A stretch of DNA of 64,000 nucleotides from Manduca sexta (GCF_014839805.1 NC_051129.1:3848920-3912919), one strand, 5' to 3'; shown: positions 10,804 to 24,010, counted from the first letter of the stretch. The notes: a model not told the origin generated them from the sequence alone. Made by a program: numbers and translations.

Positions 10804-11488
10804 TGTAACGGTTATTCCGTTACTAATTACTTATTTATTTTATTATTTTGTATTAGGTAAACATTATTTTATAATAATTAATTTTTTATTAACAATAAGA
10901 GAATGTCACGCGCATCGGCTAAAAGGTCTGGGAGCATGCGCCGAAAGGCAGGGATTTCACCCCCGCGCCCGGACGAGGGGAATGCGTTCGGGCAAGCGTC
11001 ATTAGGAGGAATCCAATAAAACGCGATCGAACTATATTCGCAAATTATAAAATTACTGAACATAATATCTACAGCCTTGTGTACCCCGAATTGGGGTTCA
11101 CCTGCTTGCTTAGCGCTCTGCCCTACTGCCTGCTACTAGCGTCGGTCACTCCGGTTCCAGTCGTGTTCCACGGGAGTGGTTGCATGACCCTTTTGCCTGC
11201 TGCAGTTTACCTACGGGTGCTACCTACTGCTTGCTGCTGTAGCAAGAAGAGTGCACGCTACTGCACTCAGCGCCGCGCACCAGGAACCCAAGGCCAGTGT
11301 ATTCAATCGGTGGAGAATGTGTTTTTGGACAATGGATGTTCTAATACCCCGACCCCTTATAGAATAAGTGTCTTATATAATATTTTGTTTACCTTTATTA
11401 CATATATTTTGTTAGCTTTCCCTTGCCTTTTTATTTCTTTAGCTCCCATTAACCAGATAAGGTGGGCAGGGCAACGGGGAGTGTGACA
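10804..11488 (+). repeat. 3' LTR of the gypsy element, 685 bp, uninterrupted
   Basis: It matches the two halves of the 5' LTR over its whole length except for one extra T near 11325. It contains AATAAA at 11015-11020 and shows the empty target of the mariner (caaattataaaattactg). It ends GTGTGACA followed by the ATAT target duplication. Confidence 0.96.
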
Positions 11489-11492
11489 ATAT

Positions 11493-14329
11493 TTTACTTT
11501 GTCTTGTGGTCTGTATAGCAGTGTCAGTTTAAACCACCAATATTCTGACAAGGACATCCGGGAGAGACCGTCCAAGTCGACTGTTAATTGACATTGATTC
11601 GAGATTTATACGAACGTCGTTTATTAAAATCACTTCATCATCACCATAGTTTGATTTTCTATGACGGCAATGTAGTTACATTGCAGCCACAATGTCATGG
11701 AGGTAAAAAGAATATGTCACGCTACGATTTCCAAAACCTCTTTAGAAATCTCACTGATTCTTTCCATTAGTAACGTTTCATTGGCACCAATCGACGCTCT
11801 ATTGTAGGTAATTTCTGCATGACAGCGCCACTATACTCAATTCTCATGTTTGAAGATGCAATATCATATTTTTTTTTTGTAACTAATGAGATGTTTATGA
11901 GAGAGAATAGAAAACGATATGCCTGTGTGGGCAGCACAAACACCTATCTAAAACGATTCTATGTTCTAATAGCATTGTTAAAACTGTTTGCGTGTTTGTA
12001 TTCGCAATATGCTGAAATAAGTGGCACAGATTAACTACAACGTTGGTATGCAGCAATCGGGCTACACTAAGTAAACTGGAGTCAACAACTGTGACAAAAC
12101 CGGGTGCAAGCGGGTTATCGGCGCGAGTTAACGTGCGAAAGTCGTTCGTCGACCTTGCCGCGAGCGTCGCGCGGCTACGGAACCGTGGAGCGGTGCGCCT
12201 GCGCAGTGTCGCGCGCTATTCCACCCACCGCCACTAGATGCGTGCTGAGACTGCATTCGGAACAGTCTTATGGTTTACAATTAAAGGATCGATGAGGATC
12301 AAATAGTTTATCTAGTGGTTAGTGCAAAGTTTGATGCACCGATTTATTCCTAGATTCAAAATCAGATTAAGCAGTCAAAACTTATTATCTGCAATTTGAA
12401 ACGCGTGATTAAGCTTTTCAATATTGGCACGATATAGTTATGGACTCTATAAAATCGTAAGATAGGTTAAAGATAGCAATGGGAGCCTTGGTTAAATATA
12501 TCATTCATCTCATAGTAAATTAAAACGACTATACTTCGTGGTATATTGCTATTGTCAAAGAAAATAATGTTACAGTTATTACTTACTATTACAATAACAC
12601 TGAGCGCAATATTGAATAACACAATAAAGTAGATAAGCAAATAGGTACAGCGCACGCGAATCATAATCTCAAAGTCACACATGACGCAGGTTTCACATTC
12701 TAACACCCGAACCACATTTCTGTGTTAAATTACTAGACTGAGACTTTGAAATATACGAGCTAGCGCGCCTCGCGAGCCTTGAGATCGAAATAGATAAAGT
12801 TTTATAAAAATAAAACGTGTGAAACGACAAATACATTTCAGATCACCGGTGAAATAGTATGACAGATGTAGCGCCGGTGTTAAGGCTTTTAGCGAGGGAA
12901 AGTTCGTGTCTTTGAATATCAGCCAACTGTATCTTCAAATGTATAACATTAAGCCAACGACACAAAACATTATCGGTAAATATTAAGAAAGCTTTAATTA
13001 TACAATGGTTGTAACAAAGTATCTTGGAATGTATATTGACCTACTTATAATTGTGTTATGTTTCTTGGCAAATGTATTAACACGAGTGCATTTATTCCCT
13101 TCGTAATTCAAAACATGTTTTGGGAGCGTGTCACCCAATCACGACTGCAATTAAAGGCACAATACTGCAACGGGGTCTATTGAAATTTAAACAATAAAAC
13201 AAGTTTCTAACACATGATACGTCAACTATCTTTCTAATACTGCAATACAGCATCCAAGAGTTTTATATTACCTCTCATAAACAAAATAAAACGAGCCAGT
13301 ACGGCAACGTTTGGTATCCGTAAGCCACGTTAAAATTTAAGTAGTAAACCGACCGCTAACACGTCCGCAAACGCCCACAGAAGTTAAGAGAAAAATCTAA
13401 TATAAACCTCTACAACTCCGAACAACGTACGCTGTTCAACTGATGCGTTGTAATTATATCTCGTTACTAGATAATACGTTCGTAAGTTAATCTAGATCTT
13501 GTGAAAACTGTTCGTGAAATATCGTAATATATCTTTGTTAACATGTCTTCTTTAATTTATTGACCGTGCCGGATTGAACGCGGAGATTTCTCAATTCAAT
13601 TACATTATAAAATGCATTTTTCAATGTCGTTTCCAAGGTATTTTGATGTTCGGATAAGCGCGAATTTATTTAAGTTTTAAAAGAGAAATAGCGTGTTTGG
13701 AGTGCTTATACATTCTTCTAACGTTTTAATATTAATATGGCGAATATTTTTAATATTTATTTTTGAATAAACACTAAATTATAAAACTACATATACTCAA
13801 ATTATTAAACTTGACGTAGTGCTTTTGTTTCATATAAGTTTGAAACTAAATCGACTGTTTGAATTACAAAACATCTTCTCAATTCTATGCGGTAAGATTT
13901 TTTTTATGTAGGTACCTATATGTACATAATTAGTTAATGAATGCATTGAAGTAAAATGATTCACACGATTTGTATCCAAGTAACGTTAATTTGACTGATC
14001 ACTCGTGAGTCATAACCGAGCAACATCATGAAGTGATGATTTCCCTCCAATTACTCTGCACAAACAAATTCCTATTCATTCGTTTAGTCATGCTATGATT
14101 CCTTAACACTATGGGTAAACAAGAAATAGGTCTAACTATTAGAATGAGTACACACGTCCGTCAATTAGTAAGACAAATGTAGGAAATTACGTCTATTGTG
14201 ATGGAGAATGCCCAAGCAGTGTTGAGGTGCCGCAAAATATAAGTATTTACGCGTAATACAGAGCATATACAATTTTAGATGCATTTTTCGGTAATTAAAT
14301 TCTATAAAATCATGTCTGTCTTACCTAAA
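11493..14329. other. Gene-free stretch right of the gypsy element
   Basis: AT-rich DNA without a recognised exon. The only structure is the CpG-rich patch at 12110-12235. Short open frames (for example 11588-11770 and 11819-12034) have no motif and start at TTG or in poor context. Confidence 0.5.
12110..12235. promoter_or_regulatory. CpG-rich patch, possible promoter
   Basis: In an AT-rich neighbourhood this 125-bp patch is strongly G+C and CpG rich. It contains TGCGCCTGCGCA at 12194-12205, close to the palindromic NRF-1/erect-wing consensus. Patches like this often mark promoters in Lepidoptera. No exon with clear coding sense was found next to it, so direction and target are unknown. Confidence 0.3.
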
Positions 14330-14506
14330 GGGTAAGCACATGTTTTGTCCCATGATAGGGGGGCGAGGTTATCGCCGTATCGAGTATATTCCAGACTCCG
14401 GGCAGATAGAGCAGAAAAACCCAATCCCTGTCCGACCCGGGATTTCAATCCGGGAACTCAGTGTTGTTCTGCGCACGAAATACAACCAAGTCACCGAGCC
14501 AGTAAT
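14330..14506 (-). mobile_element. tRNA-derived SINE copy
   Basis: Read on the minus strand, the head ctggctcggtgacttggtt and a B-box-like ggattgaaatcccgg about 35-40 bases later give a tRNA-like pol III promoter. The body contains the words gggtttttctgctc and ggagtctggaat, seen in a widespread moth SINE. A second copy of the same family lies at 46786-46926. The plus-strand ORF across it is an accident of the repeat. Confidence 0.55.
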
Positions 14507-14952
14507 TTCTAATGTGTCACTAAAATTCTAATTTGTATTAAAATTAAGTTAAAATACCGGCTACATGAACACTGTCAGTACAGTGGACTAAATCGGGCGA
14601 TACAACGTGCGAATCTCATGTCCGGCAAAACTTTATATACGTTTTTAGTCTTTGTCCTATAACACACCTGTACGTAATTTCACCAATAAACAATTTCGAT
14701 AAAAACTTTATTGTATTGAAAGCGTCCTTCACTAAAGATTATTCGAGCAGATTTAAGTTATTTTACTCACCACAATGAGTCAATTGATAAGATTGTTTTC
14801 AAAATAACTCGACGTTAATGTAATGTAATGGACTGTCGACATTAATATTTAATGTTCATCTCGTTCGGGTAATAATACGAACGATAACAATCGTCCGCAA
14901 ATAAAACGGTTATCAAATCGAGGTCTGCTTTAGTTTACGTTTACAAAGATAA

Positions 14953-15133
14953 TCTATAATAATATACCTACATATAGAGTTGAAGAGTATTTGTTTGCAC
15001 TCGCTAATCTCAGGAACTACTATACTAATTGAATTTTTTCACTAAATGTAATCTACATTAATCCTGAGTGCTATAGGTTACTTTTTATCCCGGAAAACTT
15101 TTTCACGTGGACGGAGCCGTAGGCAAAAGTTAG
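14953..15133 (+). mobile_element. Non-autonomous Helitron (Lep1-like), 181 bp
   Basis: It begins TCTATAATAATATACC, contains ctcgctaatctcaggaacta and gagtgctataggttac, and ends with ggacggagccgtaggcaaaa then TTAG, next to T. The GC hairpin plus CTRR-like end and insertion between A and T are Helitron hallmarks. It lacks coding capacity. Confidence 0.7.
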
Positions 15134-16029
15134 TTTACTATACAGTTTAATGATTGCATTGTTCAGGTATATAAGATTCACATTATTAATAACAATTAAT
15201 TGGCCTGAGTGTATACTGTAGTTATTAAAACTTTAAAGGTTCATATCATATCTCATTGATTGTTTATTGATCTATCAAATACGAAATATGACTGTTCTTA
15301 CAAAGTATGGAATGGATTTATTTTCAAATATCTTGAAAATCTATTAAACTAGATTGTAAAACTGATTACAAGGTTGAGTAACTTAAAAATATTGAATATA
15401 GAAATGTTAGTAATAAAACTTGAATAGCCATTCAACCACATCCAAATTTATTTGCTTACGCACATAGCGAACGGTTATGGACTATCGATTAACTACGTCA
15501 AAACGATCATATCGACTATAGACGGCTATCGATTGCAAGGTGACAATCATAAAACATAACTAGGGCCTATAAAATAAATCGTAATCATCCGTACTAACAT
15601 TATTAATATTGCAATATTAACGTCTATCTATTATGCCTTTAGGGGCTACACGAAACCGATTTTTATGCGATTTGGTACAGGCAGAGGTTGAAAAGGTAAA
15701 AAAGGATATGTTTTTTAATATTTTTCTCAAGCTATACGGGCAAAGCCGCGAGCAAAACACTAGTACCGTATAATTATACAAGACAAGACTATACAATGTA
15801 TAACAAAATCGAATGGTAGTTGCCACCGTTGAATACGCCGATTGAATATTAATTGATGTAGATTTTAATTTCTGATTGTAGGTGTCCGGCGAAGCTTCCA
15901 ACTATCGATACATTCAAATTTGATTCAGTGTCTTTGTTAAAAATCGTCTCCATCTGCATATTATAACAATCGGTTAGTATTCGTTCGTGACTATTGAAAA
16001 TTCCAAGTCTTACTTGTAATGTCATATAA

Positions 16030-16320
16030 ATCTATACATATAATAAAGTAACAAGCCTATGTCTGTATATTATAAATATTAAGAAAAACTAATATGAGGG
16101 GTTTTGATTAGAGCAACAGAAGCCAAAACATAATATAGAATGTTTATCTGTGTGTATGTTTGTACGCGTATCACGCAAAACCCAATACATGGAATTGAAT
16201 CCAGCTTTGACCAATGTATTACTAGAGGTCTAACTTCAAGTAGGCTGCATTTTATCTCGGAAAAATATAAAGCGAACCTTTTACGCCGGGAATTTTTTTT
16301 CACGGTCACAATATAATTAT
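16030..16320 (+). mobile_element. Degenerate Helitron-like repeat
   Basis: It contains tctatacatataataaagta, tttgtacgcgtatcacgcaa and tgtattactagaggtctaac, followed by atctcggaaaaatataaagc and ccttttacgccggg. These are words of a second lepidopteran Helitron-type family. The canonical 3' hairpin is damaged, so the right border is approximate. Confidence 0.5.
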
Positions 16321-18510
16321 TGGTGTAATTAAAAAACACTTACAATAAAATTTAAAAAAGCAATGAGGAATAATTAAACGTCACTGGAGAATGTACGCAT
16401 ATAAAAAATGAGGAAATTAAACGCGTTATAATATACCAACATATATTTTTTAAAAATACTACTTCCGCGACAGCTGACAGGCGTGCGGTGAGAAACAGGA
16501 AACCAATACGAATCCCTCATTGCTACGAATATTTATTTGATCCGACACATAAAACAATGTAAACATAAAATCTTATTTACGTTAATAATAATATTCAGAA
16601 GTCAGTATCGTCGGACACGGCACGCATTGTGAGGAGATTCGTCACTTTGTATGCCTAACCGACAGTGGCTTGGGTTTTGAGGTTCGCCATCGAAGCGTAA
16701 TTCTTTTTTTTTTTTATATGCAAGGATATTTCTAAGACATATATTTTTTTTAAAATTACTTAAAAAATAAAGCTAATAATAATACAAATATGCGCGTGAC
16801 TAATAACCGCATTTAAATAGATACAAATATTTTGAAACAAATGACATACAAAACCGAAACAAATGCAAATCACACTCATCACACCGTCAACAATAATTGT
16901 AAACTTACGTAGACCATTGTAAATTTTATACCTAGCATATAAATGCATCACGACGTATAATGATACTGTAACGTTAGCCCACACAAAGAAATCCATTGAA
17001 GCGGAGTCGAGTGCACACGAGTGACCTCGAACCTGCGACCCTGCACACAATGCGAACAATTGTAATGTAAATGCGGATTTAACCCGCAGTGCCACTCGCG
17101 CGGTGGTACCGATTGTTGATGAAAAGTTTTCGCTCAACCCTGGAACTTGATTAAGATGAATGAGTCAGGCGGGGCCTGTGACGTGATCGCATTCAGATGT
17201 AGTCGATCCTGTATGAGCTAGGTAAATAAATATAACTGTTCAAACACTACAGTTTTTACATAATAGAAACCAGATTGTTTAATTAGCTTACAATCCAAAA
17301 TCTATAATATAAAGCTAAACGTACTAATGAAGAACAATAAAACACTAGCTTATAATCCAAAATCTATATTAGAGAAAACCTACTAAAAACCAACAATAAT
17401 AAACTAACAACTTGTGTAAAAACTATAATTCAAAGTGACAGGCAATGAGTATTTGTTTCGACACATCGTTTTGTTATGGATTTATTTTCCTTATTTTTCT
17501 GTAGTCAATATTTAGTTAAAAATATTTGTAGTAACGTGAGGAATATTACAGAGACCAAATCGCAAAAATACTTAACACAATACAATCTCAGTAAGATTGA
17601 AGAAATTTCAGAAATAAGCGATGTAACTAATTTAACAAATCTCAAACATAAATTTTCTAGATATCACAATATGTAATGAACAGATAATGTACGAAAGCGA
17701 GCCAACGCGCGTAGCAACATACGCATTCGTTTTCCACGCACGACAATTAACACGCAAACTAAATTAATATCTAGCTGACGTCTTCATTATCTAGTCGCTA
17801 TTGAGGTCAAACTTCTAGATCAAATAGATTTACAAACTTCGCTGATAAGATAGTCTGAAAAGTTTGCACGACCCGTAAAGTGCTTATCAGTCATTAAATT
17901 GGGACGCAAAAACTTAATATCACTTATACTCAGTAACGCGATAAAGTGGCGTCGCGTCATCCAATATATTTGAAAATATGTTATGGAGATAAATGAATCA
18001 ATTGTACAACATTAAAATCAATGTATTGGTAGCTAAGTAATGTATTCGCATATACTTACTGTAAAATTCTATCGTTTTACAATGTACAATCAAGATACAG
18101 TAAATCACTACAAGTGTAAATGAATATATATGACAATAAAGAACAGGCTACTAATTGTAAGTTATATGCGATGAGACGCAACGTCGTTATTTGAAAGGCA
18201 AAAGAACTTTAATTGGATAATATGGACTCAAAGAGAGCAACGGTAGTCTAATGAACTCTTTCTTTGTGAGTTTTTTTACTTTGTGCGGAAGACTGCCAGA
18301 CTGTGCTATACCTATCTCTGTATTAAATGAATCTATAAATTCATTTCCGACAAATCTTATGTTTGGCATGAAAATACCACAATAACGGCGTCGAAAACTC
18401 GTTATATCGAATCATTCACGCGAGAATCGTATCTGAGCCTATATTGTCTGCTTCAATTTAGATTCCGCGCGATTTTTTTGTGAGCACAAACAAAGGCAAT
18501 GGACACACTA

Positions 18511-18546
18511 ATCAAACAATATACGAGGTATCGTATATTGTTTGAT
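18511..18546. repeat. Perfect 16-bp inverted repeat with 4-nt loop
   Basis: atcaaacaatatacga (18511-18526), loop ggta, then the exact reverse complement (18531-18546). It is too short and isolated to be a MITE pair. It could be a cruciform, a protein site or a relic. Confidence 0.85.
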
Positions 18547-21174
18547 AACTAAGAATAATATATAACTAAGGAATCTAGGTGAGCATGTTAAATAGTGGTC
18601 TTAGAGTTCAGTTCTTAGGGTATTATTTAAGATTCTTTGTTCTGAACCTTGATGAATCCACGCAGTTTAATCATGGGAATTACCGCCCAGGACGAGTGAG
18701 TATACAAACAGGTTTCATCCCGGTTTAAAAAGGACCTACAAGTCACGTTTAAAGATGACGGTTTATTGGCTACAGGAAAAAATCGACCAAGATCCTGTTT
18801 CACTGAACGCTCTCTCGGATTAGCTTAGTCATTATGACGTTCACAACACGAACTTATGACGCATTCATAACTAACCTTATGCTGTGAGGGCAAGAATAAA
18901 TGACCATCCTACGGTGAAACTGCAACATTCCCCAGCGTAAAATGATCTGGCGAACCGCGATTGCTAGACGTTATTTTGATTTACCGAGCAATCCGGCCTG
19001 TCTCCTAAGGCTGTTAAATGCAAAGTGCAACAAATGAAATGTGCCCATTCCGTGACTATAGACTATACGATAGCATGCTTTATTAGATACTGCACATTTA
19101 TTGTAACCTGTAGCTTGTATACATCGGTAAATTTAAAGCGACGTACTCATTACACAACTATCTGTTATATAGAATTTTAATATAATAAATCAATTTATTA
19201 TTATGTAGATTACTGACATTCTTCGTTAAAAAAAACACGATTTGATTTTAAAATCATTATTTAAACATCTTCCGTGGGAAACGAAGCGCCACAAATTTTC
19301 AAAAACTTTCCTTCGTGCATTTGATATAAGTTTCTAAATTATTTAAATACATTCATTATTCATGTTGCAGCTAATTAAATAGGTAATTGAATTATCAAAG
19401 CTAATTTAAAATCTACGAACCCGCATTGGGTCAGCGTGGTGGAGGCTAAATACCTCAACGCGACAAGCCCGCACATTGAATATGAAAATTAGCTCCATAA
19501 TGCATTAGGCAACAAAACTGCCTAGCTATGGATGTATTGAGAAAACAAACAACCAGAAAAATCGTTTCACACTACGTTTTAATAACATGACATTACGTAT
19601 ATGCGCAAATTGTTATAGAGGTGTAGATACATAGAGTGTTTATTTCTTGATTCATGTCCTTAGTGGCGTGTGGAGTGTGAGCCGTGGTACAATGAGTTCT
19701 GTGCTGCTGGCGTTGCCGTTGGAGCGTGTCCACGGCTGCGTGGCAAGCCAAGCGTTCCCTCACTCCCAAAGACGTTGGAATTATGAAGCATAATACGCTT
19801 CGTATAATAAATCTTTCTTAATTAACCATAATATTATAACCATGTTTCGTTTTAATTTATTGACTTTGTTACCTCGATATAAATTAGATTGGCTCTGTTT
19901 GTCTATTGTTAGCTTAACCTGGATGAGATTAATTATAGATTAAGAACAATAGCCCACCGTAAATTACAGAGGCGATCCATCCATGGATTTAAAGTAATTG
20001 ATGACCAAAACAAACAACAATAAGATAATTTATCAATAATATTTTTTTAATATGTTTTCCCTTACATTGTTCGGCCGAATGAATGTCCTCCTAGGTCCTT
20101 AAAATTGATATCTATAATAAATACAAAACGTCACCACAATACACCGCAATAAATAAAGTTAATAGTATAGTTACACAGTTTTCTAACACACGAATTACGA
20201 CAGTGGGCGGGCCAATTTTAAAACGAAACATCTGTCCAAAACATCATTGGACTCTACTAAATACTTTAAACATTAGGCCAAAGATATATTCGAATTAATC
20301 CACTTCAGTCTGATCATTAGATTTCTTCTGAACAAGATGGATGATGTCGAATGGGATTAGAACATTTGCTAGAACATTACAGTATAATGTGACTATCTTG
20401 CGAATTGTACAATACAGGCAAAAGCTGTTTCCAAAAGCATTACCATGTAATGTATGGTACCTGCGAATGTTTGACGCTACACTCGACGTTATGCTCAAGG
20501 CGGTCAGCATCAACCTATACCATTTCCTTTTGATTTGGATGCCTCACTCCAAGTTGCTCGCGTGCATCCAATATCGCCTCGTTAGGATTCAAAATCAGGT
20601 TGTAACAAAACATCGAACTTCGAATTCGAAGTGCGGTTCCATAATTTAATAAACACGAATTGCTCGATATTCTGTTACTAATAAATGAGCTAGTCTAGAT
20701 TCACCTTTACGTCTTATATTATTTATATCATGAATCATATAACAAAACTCAGTAAGTAAAAATAACGCCCGAATCCCAAACCGCACACTTTATTGAAATA
20801 CAAACATTGATATTTTTATCTGTGTACTCAGGAGACGAAATAAAACGAACAAAAAACCCCGGACCGCCAAAACGTGCCCCCGCTTTACATAAAGTACGTA
20901 AAACTGACGTTATAACAGTTCCAAACATTCCGTATCCACACGCAATGGAATACACTTTTGAACTTCGGCGCTCGTTGTCGTTCGTTACGTCACCTTTTTC
21001 ATATTCTGTATCACGATGTGTGCCGGTAATACATTTAAATCACGCAGCGGAATTAATATTCAGCCACAATACGCCTAAGTACAATCATTAATGTACATAA
21101 CTGAATAAAGTTAACTGTAAACGGAGATAAACACGAGCGGGCACTTTTTGCCGGCTCGAAATCATCTGTAATTA

Positions 21175-21275
21175 CTCGACGAGTTTGTAGCGCCGGGCGG
21201 CGAGCGGCAGGCTGCAGGCGGCCGTCTCAGCTTGAATGTGCAGTGAACGTTACGCACTCGGGTACGTGGAGGCGT
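21175..21275. promoter_or_regulatory. CpG-rich patch, possible promoter
   Basis: A short G+C and CpG rich stretch (gcgccgggcggcgagcggca and following) stands out from AT-rich flanks. No exon could be tied to it. It is one of several such patches in the gene-poor half of the window. Confidence 0.25.
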
Positions 21276-23531
21276 GCATGCAAGGTCCATCGTAATTGTG
21301 CGCCTCCGCACTCTTTGTCACCGATGAAGTTGAATGATCAACAACTCCCAGAGAACCAAGCGTTTGTGCAACGTTGAATACGTTTAGTACCACAAAGGAA
21401 TGTCGTGTAAATACTAAATAATAACTGTACTTGCGTATTGAACGCGAAACGTGTTTTCCACAAACACAATAACGAACGTTGTTATGTAAACACACACACT
21501 TTTGTATGAAAATATTTTGTTCATTAGCACATTTCATTTATATTATCATCATGAATTCATTTGTCGGATGTTCTAATGAATTTGAGACACTTGTAGGACA
21601 AAGACAAAAGTTTGTTATGAGCAATGCGTATCTGGAATTCATTAACTGTAGAACAAGACACAGTGAACTGTGACGATGTGTGGTGCGCGCAGTTACAAGA
21701 CATTACCATACTTCGAGTGGAAATTTCAATACCCTTCTCGGAATTTATTGTACATTTATATAAGTAGCATACAAGATAGTATTCAGTGTCGATGCGATTG
21801 AAGTCGCAGTCCTTGTTTAAACGTGCGCATCGGATGCAACTGTGCAATTTCTTATTAACGGTCGCAATCGTCGACTCCACAAAAACCAGTACCGGGAACT
21901 GAAGTTAGCGAGCGATCCAAACGGCAACAATTTATACATACAGATACGTTATACCTGTCAAGTGTCTTCTCACACGCATTAAGATGCCACATAGTGTGCA
22001 ATTAATCGAGCATACATTTAAAGAATGCGATGTGAAACTGCGATCGTTGCCCAAGTAGGTGAAGCGGTTTTTGTATCCAACGTCCTTGGTGTTGTGTTCC
22101 TACACTTGAAACTTTGCAACTATCTAGGCGGTGAAACTAGATTCTGCGAACTGACTATGGAGTTCATAAACAATTAAATTAAGTGTCTACACTTTCACTC
22201 TGGCGAACTGCTGACCTAAGGTTTAGTATTGGCTTCATCGCTATTTCTGGCTAAACAAACATTTAATGTATTCAACATCAAACATTTTCGATAAAATAAA
22301 AATAAATATAGAACGAATTTAAATCTGGCTTAACGACACTTCTACATTAGATAACATGCGTTGGCAGTATGCGAAGGATGATATAGCATTGCTGTATATC
22401 AACATATATTTTACATACGGTCGATATAGGCTCTGATTGAATTTCCATCTCAAAGATAGCTATTAATCGTTGGTCGTCTCGGTCGTCGACCCGTGGCGCC
22501 GGCCGAACGCACCTGCGCTTACGACTGCCTGCTTGTTGGATAAGGCGGATGCCATCAAGGCCGCGAAGCTTTTCAGCCTCTGACTCACAATTCTACATTG
22601 TGGCCTACATATAAAAAAAATCGTACAACTGAGCACAGCCAACGCGGTGCATAATAAAATCAAGAAAGCGTTTAAGATGCACCAGTTTTAGTTGCGTTCA
22701 GTTTTTGACAGATAATTCGTAATGAACGAGTCGTTGTTTGCAAAAAGAAAGCGCACTTTCACAGACGCATCTGCGCGGGTCTTGTTCGGGGAACAACTAA
22801 ATAACAGATGGTGCGAAATATCTCATTCTCTGGCAGAAAAAATCTGACTAAGGATTGGCAAAGGACCTTTTTTGTGAAGGAATGTAATGTCATTGGACAT
22901 CAAAGCTACGGATTGTCGTCGAATAATAAGCGCTATAAAATAGTGACCTTTGTGAAACAGGTACCACTTATACAGAATTGTTGTTCTGAAATATTTTATA
23001 GATAAAAAACTAACTTTGCCACAAAAACAATGAATTGTTGAAGAACGTCATTATATTATTTAAAAATAACTGTGGTTATCGTGGCCTTTTCCGTAGAACT
23101 GTACTAATTAAAACTTTGTAATTATTGACGTATGGTAAATATATGGTACGTGTGTGCATGTGTGTTACGTAAATAATACAATGCACACAAACAGATTAAA
23201 TCGCTGCCTTAGCGACGGTCCGATACGTAATACCTGTAATAAGATAAAATCCTCATCACCTGCTTGAATCACCATAAATGCTGTTGCATGAATATTTCCT
23301 TTTCTCATATGAATGTGAACGTTGTGTAACGAGTTGGTTAGAGAAATATCGTTTTCACTACAATATAAACAATGTAATGAATTAATTTTACGATAACGTA
23401 AATTGGTATCGCAAATAATATAAGAGCGTTGATATGATAGCGTCGGTAAGTACTCGCTACATTGTTATTTAATTAGGTTGATATCGAGATGCATAGTCAG
23501 GAAAGGAGATGTAGACAATAGCTCAATTTAC

Positions 23532-23595
23532 CTTCGGAAATCGTGGGTAGCACGTTGACAAAGTTAACAATCCCGACGCCTGTTAGCTGACTCAT
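23532..23595 (-). CDS. Candidate first coding exon of an unrecognised minus-strand gene
   Basis: On the minus strand an ATG at 23595-23593, directly preceded by an in-frame TGA, opens 21 codons (MSQLTGVGIVNFVNVLPTIS, then E) plus one base. It runs into a GTAAAT donor at 23531-23526, leaving phase 1. The residue mix looks like coding sequence, and a CpG-rich patch (about 23930-24010) lies just upstream in the direction of transcription, as for a promoter. The protein is not recognised. The phase is the same as that of the minus-strand candidate exons at 27920-28018 and 36888-36957, so it could be an alternative N-terminus of the same gene. Downstream exons were not found. Confidence 0.3.
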
Positions 23596-23929
23596 TCACC
23601 AAAACTAAAAACGATCACTTCCAAGAATCACAAGTAACGTCTACCTACTAACGGACACTGCGCGAATGCAAATAAAAAATACCGCCGAAACAATACGGTC
23701 ACACACTTGACACTATCACGTAGCCCACATAGATAACTCGGCTAAATTAAGTTTTTTTTTGACACTTCAGATTTTTGCAATCATGTCAAAAACGAAGCTC
23801 GATCGATCGCCGGCGAGCCGTTAGAAAATATAATATCGATTGGTCACAGAGCACACTTTTTCCATAATAAGCGAGAGAAATGGTAAACTATCACATGAGA
23901 GCGGCCTAGATATTTGTTTTTTTGTTGTG

Positions 23930-24010
23930 TCGCCGCGAGGAATGCGCGTGCGCCGTGTCGTCGTCACGGAGCGCAGGGGCCTACTGACGCTGGCGGCCAG
24001 ACAGACAAGT
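23930..24010. promoter_or_regulatory. CpG-rich patch upstream of the 23.5-kb candidate exon
   Basis: A G+C and CpG rich stretch beginning cgccgcgaggaatgcgcgtg, lying about 350-400 bp upstream of the minus-strand candidate exon. The position fits a promoter for it, but there is no core element to prove direction. Confidence 0.25.

Larger units (their letters stand above)
3749..11488 (+). mobile_element. Ty3/gypsy (Metaviridae-type) LTR retrotransposon, nested mariner in 5' LTR
   Basis: A full-structure LTR retrotransposon. It is flanked by a 4-bp ATAT target duplication (3745-3748 and 11489-11492). Order: 5' LTR, tRNA-Lys-type primer site, gag (6147-7541), pol with protease, reverse transcriptase, RNase H and integrase (7529-10752), polypurine tract, 3' LTR. 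The protease-RT-RNaseH-integrase order defines the Ty3/gypsy group. No third frame (env) lies between integrase and the 3' LTR, so it is a plain retrotransposon. Removing the 1,309 bp added by a mariner leaves a 684-bp 5' LTR against a 685-bp 3' LTR. By eye they differ by a single T, which indicates very recent insertion. Pol carries one frameshift, so this copy is unlikely to move on its own. Confidence 0.96.
15134..23531. other. Gene-poor AT-rich region with scattered repeats
   Basis: About 8.4 kb with no exon that can be assigned to a known gene. Contents seen: the Helitron-like repeat at 16030-16320; a degenerate direct repeat at about 17286-17420 built on aatccaaaatctat; a perfect inverted repeat at 18511-18546; a fragment of a common moth repeat near 19420-19445 (cccgcattgggtcagcgtgg); a possible decayed minus-strand coding fragment at 20295-20613; a CpG-rich patch at 21175-21275; and a short GC-rich minus-strand frame at 22463-22607. 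It may be intronic or regulatory DNA of a gene whose main exons lie elsewhere. Confidence 0.45.

Noticed and set aside
14340..14531. Plus-strand 63-aa ORF, or a possible tRNA gene in reverse
   Set aside because: The tRNA-like boxes belong to a SINE head; no full cloverleaf can be drawn, and the ORF is antisense to the repeat.
16760..17137. Minus-strand 125-aa ORF with hydrophobic stretches
   Set aside because: It starts at TTG, the hydrophobicity follows from AT-rich codons, and there is no splice context or recognised family.
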